From NCBI GenBank assembly GCA_009779015.1, contig WRFC01000059.1:1-5707 (forward strand): 5,707 bases of DNA. Direction: 5' to 3'. This stretch comes from Coriobacteriia bacterium. GTDB taxonomy: Bacteria; Actinomycetota; Coriobacteriia; Coriobacteriales; UBA8131. Position numbers and translations under genes: made by a program. The notes beneath the pieces are model-generated. The model was not told where the DNA came from. It ran no database searches and worked only from the letters and a program-made list of their open reading frames with translations. Shown piece after piece: positions 1 to 4,802 of this stretch (the first letter of the stretch is position 1; each line of letters starts with the position of its first letter).

Positions 1-1026
1 CAGGCCTTCAGCGGCTTTGGCGACATCGAGACCGAGCTCATCGGCCGCGCCGCCAGCAGCGGCTTTGCCATAGTGCTGCCCATCATCCTGCTCTTCATCA
101 TCGTCATCTACCTGCTTGCCGTGATCGGCACCGTGGTCAACTACGGCGGCTTCCAAGCCCGCCGCCGGGGCGGCCGCATCGAGGTCGAGCATGGCCTTCT
201 CCAACGCAGCTACCGCGGCGTCGGCATCCAGCGCATCCAGGCCGTCGAGGTCAAACAAGGCCTGATCCGCCGGATGATCGGCTATGCCGAGCTGCGCCTG
301 CAGACCGTCGATTCCGCCCAAGCAGCCAGCTCAAACAGCCAGCAAAAGAAAAAAGTCATGGAGAAGGGCCTGATCCTCCACCCCTTTGTCAAACTCAGCC
401 AGGTCGACACGATCATCCACGGCCTGCTGCCCGAGTTCGACGGGCGCCCGCGCGTTGAGACCCAGCAGACCCTGCCCCGCGTGGCCATCCGGCGCACCGT
501 CAACCGGCGCGTCTTCTTTAGTGCGCTCATCACGCTGGTCTGGCTGGTGCCGCTCTGCACCCTCCTCTGGTGGATGCGCGGCCTCTACATCGATGGCCTG
601 GGCACCATCCCCAGCGCCGCCATCAACGCCATCCTCGTCATCATCGGCATCCTCTTTGTGGTGATCTTCGTCTTCCGCGCCTTTGGGGCGGTCCTCTGGT
701 ACCGCCACGCCCGCTACTCTTGGAACGACAGCCACCTGTTTGTCAGGCACGGTGCCTGGAGCATAGACGAGGTATTTATCCCGCATCAAAAAATACAATG
801 GGGAGAATACAAGCAGACGCCTTTCCAGCGCGTCTCCAAGGTGGCGACGATCCAGGCCTCGACTGCGGCCGGGGTCTCGGGAACGCATATCAAGCTGCGC
901 GACCTCAGGCTCGAGGCGGCCGAGGCCTATCTGGCCTGGTTATGTGCGGACGAGAGCAGCCAACCGGTCGATTACCGCGAGCAGCCCGAGTTCACCCAAA
1001 AGCCCGTCCGCCTCGACCTCATGTAA
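1..1026 (+). CDS. PH domain-containing membrane protein (bPH2 / YdbT-like), 5' end cut
   Basis: The frame is open from the first base to a TAA at 1024-1026, giving 341 visible residues; the N-terminus lies outside the window. Counting from the first visible codon, there are hydrophobic segments near residues 25-44, 172-191 and 207-229. Between them lie soluble modules typical of bacterial PH domain 2 (DUF304). The first has LLQRSYRGVGIQRIQAVEV followed by KQGLIRRMIGYAELRLQT, the family pattern of an R-I-Q core and an L-x-R-x-x-G helix. A second module after the last membrane pair has VFIPHQKIQW, FQRVSKVATIQAST and a C-terminal LEAAEAYLAWL helix. YdbT-type proteins alternate membrane segments with two or three bPH2 domains and are often paired with a smaller YdbS-like gene, which could lie upstream. 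Their biochemical role is poorly defined; in Bacillus, ydbS/ydbT have been linked to resistance to an antimicrobial compound. A GTG at 73 is an internal codon, not the start. Family call firm, function unknown. Confidence 0.85.
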   Translation, partial: QAFSGFGDIETELIGRAASSGFAIVLPIILLFIIVIYLLAVIGTVVNYGGFQARRRGGRIEVEHGLLQRSYRGVGIQRIQAVEVKQGLIRRMIGYAELRLQTVDSAQAASSNSQQKKKVMEKGLILHPFVKLSQVDTIIHGLLPEFDGRPRVETQQTLPRVAIRRTVNRRVFFSALITLVWLVPLCTLLWWMRGLYIDGLGTIPSAAINAILVIIGILFVVIFVFRAFGAVLWYRHARYSWNDSHLFVRHGAWSIDEVFIPHQKIQWGEYKQTPFQRVSKVATIQASTAAGVSGTHIKLRDLRLEAAEAYLAWLCADESSQPVDYREQPEFTQKPVRLDLM

Positions 1027-1031
1027 ATAAC

Positions 1032-1059
1032 AGGGATTGCCCGCCACCGGGCAATCCCT
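1032..1059. terminator. Shared hairpin terminator between convergent genes
   Basis: AGGGATTGCCCG (1032-1043) pairs perfectly with CGGGCAATCCCT (1048-1059), a 12-bp stem with the 4-nt loop CCAC. It starts 5 nt after the stop of the PH-domain gene and ends 15 nt from the stop of the convergent ABC gene, so it can serve both transcripts. There is no real T-tract on the + side. On the - side the RNA after the stem reads GUUAUUUAC, only moderately U-rich. Termination efficiency is therefore uncertain, although the position and perfect stem strongly suggest this role. Confidence 0.7.
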
Positions 1060-1074
1060 CACACATGGCGCCCC

Positions 1075-2868
1075 TCAGTCGCCCAGGTAGGCGCCGGTCT
1101 GGCGCCCCCAGAGGTGGGCGTACTCGCCGTCCGCTGCCACCAGCTGCTGGTGCGTGCCGTCCTCGACGATGCGGCCATCGGACAAGACCACGATGCGGTC
1201 GAGGCTGGCCACCGTAGAGAGGCGGTGCGCCACAACGATCGAGGTGCGCCCCTCCATGAGGTTGCGCAGGGCGGCCTGGATGAGGCTCTCGCTCTCTGAG
1301 TCCAGCGCGCTCGTGGCCTCGTCTAGCACGAGTATCGGCCGGTCGGCCAAGATGGCGCGGGCGATGGCCACGCGTTGGCGCTGCCCGCCCGAAAGCTTGA
1401 TGCCGCGCTCGCCGGTGATCGTCTGAAAGCCCTGGGGCAGGCGCTCGATGAACTCCAAGGCGTTGGCCTTGGCGGCGGCCGCATAGATCTGCTGGTCGCT
1501 GGCATCGGGGCAGCCATAGGCGATGTTGTCGCGCACGGTGCGGTGAAAAAGCAGCGGCTCTTGCGGCACGTAAGCGATCTGCTGGCGTAGCGAGACCTGG
1601 CTGAGCAGCGCGATGTCTTGGTCATCGATCAAGATGCGCCCCTCTTGCAGGTCCGAGAGCCTCAGCAGCAGCGTGGTCAAGGTCGTCTTGCCCGAGCCCG
1701 AGCGGCCGACCAGCCCCAGACGCTGCCCCGCTGGGATATGCAAGGTAAAATCGCGAAAGACTTGGCTTTCTTCATTGGCATCGGCATACCAGAAGGTCAC
1801 GCGTTCAAAGTCGATGCGCCCCTCGCTGACCTTCAGCGGCCGGGCGTCGGCGACATCGTCGACCAGGCGCGGCTCATTCAAGATCAGGGTCATCTCATGG
1901 GCGTCTCCAAAGCCGCGGTTCAAGCTCTGAAAAAGCATGTTGATGCGGTTGAACTGCATAGTCACCGAGTACGTATAAGTAAAGACCATGACCAAGGTGC
2001 CGGCGCTGATGCCAAACCAGGCATTGCCGCCGGTGATGAAGATGACCGCCAGCATCATGATAAAGACAATGATCGTGCTGGTCACGGCCCCGCGCGCGGT
2101 GCTCGCCCGCATGCGCTTAGAGTCGGCGGCCACAACACTTTGGTTGACCTGGTCAAAGATCTTGCGCTCGTAGGCCTCGCGGCCGTAGGTCTTAACGGCC
2201 AAGATATTCGTGATCGAGTCCGAAAGCTCGCCCGACAGCGCGTTTTGCGCCGACGCCGCCCCCCGGTTCATCGGCAAGACACGCTTGTACATGATGTAGG
2301 CGGCAATCACATAAACGACGAGGATGGCCACTAAGATGATTACAAAGAGCGGCACGCTCGAGGCCAGCAGGACCACCGTAAAGACCACCGACATGACGAT
2401 CGGGATAATGGCGTAGATGAAGTTCTCCATCAAAGTGGCATAGGCGCTAATAAACTTTTGGGTCTGCGAGACCAGCGAGCCGCCAAAGCGGTTGGAGTGA
2501 AAGGTCATGGACTGGTTGGACAGGGTGTCAAAACAGCGTGTGGCCAAAAGGTAGTTGGCCCTGATCTCGAGCTTCCAAACGCTGTAATCCTGCAGCTTGC
2601 TGCCTAACTGCCCCAGCGCGTTAACCACGATGAGCGCCACGATATACGGCCCAAAGACCGTCAGCACCTGGTCGGCAGCCACCGGATCGGCCTGCACACG
2701 GTCGATGATCAGGCCCACGATGTAGGGGTTGGCAAACGAGAGAAAAAAGACAAAGGCCAAAGTCGCGATGATCGAGAGCAAGAACATCGCCCACTGCGCC
2801 ATGGTGACCTTTGCATAAGAGGCCAGGGTGCGCAGTATGACCCCCGTTTGACGCGGTTCCTTTTCCAT
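1075..2868 (-). CDS. ABC exporter half-transporter (fused permease and ATPase)
   Basis: A complete type IV (ABCB/MsbA-like) exporter of about 600 residues, the usual length for a permease fused to an ATPase; it should act as a homo- or heterodimer in the cytoplasmic membrane. Numbering is from the GTG at 2877. The membrane domain has hydrophobic segments near 27-52, 70-90, 151-175, 177-198, 264-283 and 290-310. The ATPase domain is intact: A-loop Y364, Walker A GRSGSGKTT 391-399, Q-loop Q439, signature LSGGQ 495-499, Walker B ILVLDE with D519 and catalytic E520, D-loop SALD 523-526, H-loop H551. Nothing is degenerate, so it should hydrolyse ATP at both sites of a homodimer. The substrate cannot be read from sequence; drugs, lipids and peptides are all exported by this family. 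The ATG at 2866-2868 is preferred as start. An in-frame GTG at 2875-2877 is possible, and neither has a strong Shine-Dalgarno. No clear sigma-70 promoter was seen upstream. Confidence 0.93.
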   Translation of the reverse strand: MEKEPRQTGVILRTLASYAKVTMAQWAMFLLSIIATLAFVFFLSFANPYIVGLIIDRVQADPVAADQVLTVFGPYIVALIVVNALGQLGSKLQDYSVWKLEIRANYLLATRCFDTLSNQSMTFHSNRFGGSLVSQTQKFISAYATLMENFIYAIIPIVMSVVFTVVLLASSVPLFVIILVAILVVYVIAAYIMYKRVLPMNRGAASAQNALSGELSDSITNILAVKTYGREAYERKIFDQVNQSVVAADSKRMRASTARGAVTSTIIVFIMMLAVIFITGGNAWFGISAGTLVMVFTYTYSVTMQFNRINMLFQSLNRGFGDAHEMTLILNEPRLVDDVADARPLKVSEGRIDFERVTFWYADANEESQVFRDFTLHIPAGQRLGLVGRSGSGKTTLTTLLLRLSDLQEGRILIDDQDIALLSQVSLRQQIAYVPQEPLLFHRTVRDNIAYGCPDASDQQIYAAAAKANALEFIERLPQGFQTITGERGIKLSGGQRQRVAIARAILADRPILVLDEATSALDSESESLIQAALRNLMEGRTSIVVAHRLSTVASLDRIVVLSDGRIVEDGTHQQLVAADGEYAHLWGRQTGAYLGD

Positions 2869-2924
2869 GCCTTGCACTATACCATCATCACGGCCGCCGC
2901 TGATATTTGAAATAGAACGGCAAG

Positions 2925-2957
2925 CAGGCCAAGGGGGAGAAAATACTCATTGGCCTG
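2925..2957. repeat. 8-bp inverted repeat upstream of the ABC exporter
   Basis: CAGGCCAA (2925-2932) and TTGGCCTG (2950-2957) are perfect inverted copies separated by 17 bp. The element lies about 57-89 bp upstream of the exporter ATG, where an operator or a 5'-leader hairpin could sit. There is no T-tract after either arm, so it does not look like an intrinsic terminator. No regulator can be named from the sequence. Confidence 0.35.
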
Positions 2958-3009
2958 ACCCGCCCGGGCACCCCCGCTTGCGCGTTACCGACCTGTATCA
3001 AGCCACGAA

Positions 3010-3024
3010 AATCGGACAATCGGA
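3010..3024. repeat. Short tandem repeat AATCGGA in the intergenic region
   Basis: AATCGGA occurs at 3010-3016 and 3018-3024 with an 8-bp period, and a related ACCGAT in inverted orientation follows at 3045-3050. It could be half-sites for a DNA-binding protein or chance. Apart from this and the inverted repeat at 2925-2957, I see no gene or convincing site between 2878 and 3070. Confidence 0.2.
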
Positions 3025-3070
3025 TGCAACCTAACTGGCACCCAACCGATACCCAATTATGCCCCTAAAA

Positions 3071-3079
3071 TGCTATTGT
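3071..3079 (+). promoter_or_regulatory. Possible extended -10 promoter for the small RNA
   Basis: TGC-TATTGT (3071-3079) has the TGn extension and matches 4 of 6 bases of TATAAT. A start 7 nt downstream would fall at 3086, exactly where the 10-bp closing stem of the candidate small RNA begins. The region 17 nt upstream (ACCCAA) is a poor -35. TAAAAT at 3066-3071 is an alternative -10, also without a -35. Confidence 0.35.
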
Positions 3080-3085
3080 ATTCAT

Positions 3086-3216
3086 GTCAGTCCATCCATA
3101 CCCCTCCCATCTCGGCTACCTCCCCATCCCTCCCCATTGGTAACCGGCACTCCAACTGCTCATGGACTGACCAGAAGCACACCGGCCTCAGCCATCAACC
3201 TGAGGCCGGTTTTTTT
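3086..3216 (+). ncRNA. Candidate structured C-rich small RNA
   Basis: This stretch has no credible protein gene but is built like an independent small RNA of about 131 nt. GTCAGTCCAT (3086-3095) pairs perfectly with ATGGACTGAC (3162-3171), closing a domain. Inside it CGGCTACC (3113-3120) pairs with GGTAACCG (3139-3146) with one C-A mismatch, presenting an 18-nt loop made almost only of C and U. CCTCCC occurs three times: 3103-3108 between the helices, 3119-3124 at the end of the inner stem and into its loop, and 3129-3134 in the loop. CCUCC is the anti-Shine-Dalgarno sequence, so the RNA could pair with ribosome binding sites. A strong intrinsic terminator ends it at 3181-3216. C-rich loops recall actinobacterial 6C RNA and the C-rich regulatory RNAs of Gram-positives, but I cannot assign it to a known family. 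The existence of a transcript is inferred from terminator and folding only. Confidence 0.5.
3181..3216 (+). terminator. Intrinsic terminator after the candidate small RNA
   Basis: ACCGGCCTCAG (3181-3191) pairs perfectly with CTGAGGCCGGT (3200-3210), an 11-bp stem with an 8-nt loop, followed by an uninterrupted run of seven T (3210-3216). It is a strong + strand terminator although no protein gene precedes it, which is the main evidence that something is transcribed on the + strand just upstream. It also insulates the riboswitch promoter. Confidence 0.9.
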
Positions 3217-3220
3217 CGGG

Positions 3221-3249
3221 TTGACAATCCAACGGCTTGGCACTAGCAT
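3221..3249 (+). promoter_or_regulatory. Sigma-70-type promoter of the riboswitch operon
   Basis: A perfect -35 TTGACA (3221-3226) is separated by exactly 17 bp from TAGCAT (3244-3249), 4 of 6 matches to TATAAT. Transcription would begin near 3256, just before the first paired base of the cobalamin aptamer at 3258. It begins only 4 nt after the T-tract of the preceding terminator. Confidence 0.8.
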
Positions 3250-3257
3250 GTGAGAGG

Positions 3258-3441
3258 CTTCAGGTATCTCGTGCGCCAGGTTGTGGCGGCCTTTGCTGGG
3301 CTTTGAGCGCAGGGGATAAAAGGGAACCGGGTGAGAATCCCGGACGTGCCCGGCGCTGTGAAAGGGAGCCTCCGCAAAATACCACTCCGCAAGGGGGAAG
3401 GTGCGGTGGGCGATGAACTGAGTCAGAAGACCTGCCTGAAG
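3258..3441 (+). promoter_or_regulatory. Cobalamin (B12) riboswitch aptamer
   Basis: The sequence carries the conserved landmarks of the cobalamin riboswitch in order. P1 is closed by CTTCAGG (3258-3264) and CCTGAAG (3435-3441). A 5-bp helix follows between TGCGC (3272-3276) and GCGCA (3307-3311). The core AAAGGGAA is at 3318-3325, CCGGGTGAGAATCCCGG at 3327-3343, the GCGCTGTGA segment at 3353-3361 and GGGAG at 3364-3368. A helix forms from CCACTCCGC and GCGGTGG (3382-3409), and the B12 box AGTCAGAAGACCTGCCT lies at 3421-3437. Aptamers of this class bind adenosylcobalamin or other corrinoids in the nascent mRNA and usually switch off B12 synthesis, transport or B12-independent isozymes. Here it precedes an intrinsic terminator and a dehydrogenase gene, so corrinoid should repress the operon by premature termination. 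The exact corrinoid preferred cannot be read by eye. Confidence 0.95.
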
Positions 3442-3461
3442 TAAGCAAATGTTGGATTTGG

Positions 3462-3500
3462 AACGTCCACGTCTTTATTGATGTGGGCGTTTTTTGTTTT
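3462..3500 (+). terminator. Riboswitch expression-platform terminator
   Basis: AACGTCCACGTC (3462-3473) pairs with GATGTGGGCGTT (3480-3491), 12 pairs including two G-U, with a 6-nt loop (TTTATT). It is followed by TTTTTTGTTTT (3490-3500). It lies 20 nt after the aptamer's P1 and about 90 nt before the dehydrogenase start, the usual place for an OFF-switch terminator. The 3' arm core GTGGGCG (3483-3489) is repeated exactly at 3406-3412 inside the aptamer, giving a competing partner for the 5' arm when no ligand is bound. Confidence 0.88.
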
Positions 3501-3547
3501 GGTTTTGCAGGCTTGCGATTGCTGTGGCGGCATTTTTGTTTGGTCGG

Positions 3548-3573
3548 TTTTATCCAAAGGTTTTATCCAAAGA
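3548..3573 (+). repeat. 13-bp tandem duplication in the leader
   Basis: TTTTATCCAAAGG (3548-3560) is followed directly by TTTTATCCAAAGA (3561-3573), 12 of 13 bases identical. It sits between the riboswitch terminator and the ribosome binding site, in a stretch clearly more AT-rich than the flanking genes. It may be a recent slippage duplication; no function is evident. Confidence 0.7.
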
Positions 3574-3575
3574 GT

Positions 3576-3582
3576 AAGGGAG
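3576..3582 (+). promoter_or_regulatory. Ribosome binding site fixing the dehydrogenase start
   Basis: AAGGGAG ends 9 nt before the ATG at 3592. It decides the start: the same frame is open further upstream to 3478, but that extension overlaps the riboswitch terminator and has no ribosome binding site. Confidence 0.7.
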
Positions 3583-3591
3583 TGGGCTCGG

Positions 3592-4659
3592 ATGAAGTGC
3601 GCAGTCTTAACTGCTTCAGAGAAGTTGGTGATCGAAGAACGTGAAGTGCCAGTCGTTGGCCCTTTTGATGTGCTGATCGCGGTCGAGGTCTGCGGCGTCT
3701 GCCGCACCGACCGCAAGGCCTTTGTGATGGGGCAACGCGACCTTACCCTGCCGCGTGTGCTGGGGCACGAGATCGTCGGCCGCATCGTCGAGCTTGGCAA
3801 CCAGGTCAAGAACCATCAGGCCGGCGAGCTTGTCCAGGTCTTTCCCGGCGTGACCTGCGGGTCATGCGAGTACTGCCTGACCGGCCTCGACCACCTCTGT
3901 GACAAAATGCAGATAATCGGTTTTCATCTAGACGGTGGCTTTGCGGAATACCTTTGCATCCGCGGCCAGGGCAGCGAGCCGCCCAACCTGAGCCGGGTGC
4001 CCGAGACCTTGGACCCGCGTAGCGCCAGCCTGACCGAGCCTCTGGCCTGCTCGATCAATATGTCCAAGCGCCTGAATATGGGCGAGGCCGAGACCGTCCT
4101 GATCATCGGGGCGGGGCCTTTGGGCATCTTAAACGCCCAATTGGCCAGCGTCTTGGGCGCGCGCAACATCATCATCGCCGAGCCCCTAAAGGCACGTCGG
4201 GTGATCGCGGCCAAGGTCAGCGACTGCCAGCTCGACTCCAACGAGCAAACGGCCGAGCAGGTCCTCGAGCTGACCCACGGGCGCGGTGCCGATGTCGTGA
4301 TCCCCTGTGCCTCGGGCAGCGCGCCGTTTCGCTTGGCGCTTCAGACAGCGGCCAAGCGGGGGCGGGTGGGCTTCTTCAGCGGCCTCACCGATATCAGCGA
4401 ACTGACCGGCCATGTGCTGAACTCAATCCATTACCGCGAGCTGACCTTGACCGGGTCCTATGGCTGCTCGTCGGCGGGCAACCATGAGGCGCTTGGCCTT
4501 TTGGCCTCTGGCCGGGTGAGCATGAACGACATCCCGTCGCGCGACATCTCTTGGTCAGAGCTGCCGACTTTCTTACGTTGCCTCGAGCCGACCGAGCAAA
4601 GCCAACTGAGCGGGCACGTCTTCACGTTTTTTCTCCCTAGCCAGAAGGCCAGCGAGTAG
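3592..4659 (+). CDS. Zinc-dependent medium-chain dehydrogenase (sorbitol/threonine dehydrogenase-like)
   Basis: A complete 355-residue protein, normal for the family, beginning MKCAVLT. The N-terminal GroES-like domain has the catalytic zinc ligands C37 (in CGVCRTD) and H59-E60 (in LGHE), with E149 in LTEPLAC as the probable third ligand, as in polyol-type dehydrogenases. Four cysteines of the structural zinc lobe are present at C89, C92, C95 and C103. The Rossmann domain has GAGPLG at 173-178 and an acidic E196 at the end of the second strand (NIIIAEP), which predicts NAD(H) over NADP(H). The expected reaction is oxidation of a secondary alcohol or polyol to a ketone, or the reverse, in the cytosol; the substrate is unknown. 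It is the first gene behind the cobalamin riboswitch and should be made when corrinoid is scarce. A TrpD-like gene follows 143 nt later. Threonine, sorbitol, galactitol-phosphate and inositol-type dehydrogenases share these motifs, so no symbol is given. Confidence 0.92.
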   Translation: MKCAVLTASEKLVIEEREVPVVGPFDVLIAVEVCGVCRTDRKAFVMGQRDLTLPRVLGHEIVGRIVELGNQVKNHQAGELVQVFPGVTCGSCEYCLTGLDHLCDKMQIIGFHLDGGFAEYLCIRGQGSEPPNLSRVPETLDPRSASLTEPLACSINMSKRLNMGEAETVLIIGAGPLGILNAQLASVLGARNIIIAEPLKARRVIAAKVSDCQLDSNEQTAEQVLELTHGRGADVVIPCASGSAPFRLALQTAAKRGRVGFFSGLTDISELTGHVLNSIHYRELTLTGSYGCSSAGNHEALGLLASGRVSMNDIPSRDISWSELPTFLRCLEPTEQSQLSGHVFTFFLPSQKASE

Positions 4660-4802
4660 TCGAAGGGCCGACGTCTGGCCACAGGTGAGGGGGCCAGTGC
4701 GGGGGCCTGAAGAATCGACCAGCGCGGGATCGGCCAAAAGGGCCGCCTGCGACAGAAGAAGGGCACTGACAAGCAAAGAAGCCGACTGAGAGGAAGTGCG
4801 AG
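4660..4802 (+). other. 143-nt intra-operon spacer with weak hairpins, no gene seen
   Basis: The gap contains CTGGCC (4675-4680) pairing with GGCCAG (4692-4697), CGGCC (4731-4735) pairing with GGCCG (4741-4745), and a repeated GGGGGCC (4689-4695 and 4701-4707). No T-tract follows any hairpin and no promoter is evident, so the two genes are probably cotranscribed. The ribosome binding site GAGGAAG (4790-4796) closes the spacer, 6 nt before the next ATG. Confidence 0.4.

Noticed and set aside
570..1217. 215-residue + strand frame
   Set aside because: Out-of-frame shadow of the PH-domain gene with Arg/Pro/His-rich composition; it also runs through the terminator hairpin and into the convergent ABC gene.
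1618..2334. 238-residue + strand frame opposite the ABC exporter
   Set aside because: Antisense to conserved ATPase and membrane segments; composition is typical of a shadow frame and no ribosome binding site is seen.
3059..3253. 64-residue open frame across the small RNA and terminator
   Set aside because: It reads through a strong terminator hairpin and the riboswitch promoter, is Pro/Ser-rich low-complexity sequence, and has no ribosome binding site.
3478..3591. Upstream extension of the dehydrogenase by 38 residues starting MMWAFFVLV
   Set aside because: It begins inside the riboswitch terminator hairpin, encodes its T-tract, has no ribosome binding site, and is not like family N-termini; ATG 3592 has a good Shine-Dalgarno and gives the family length.
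4685..4789. Possible small gene of about 34 codons from GTG in the spacer before the TrpD-like gene
   Set aside because: Low-complexity Arg/Gly/Ser/Ala-rich peptide without a clear Shine-Dalgarno; spacer hairpins explain the sequence equally well.
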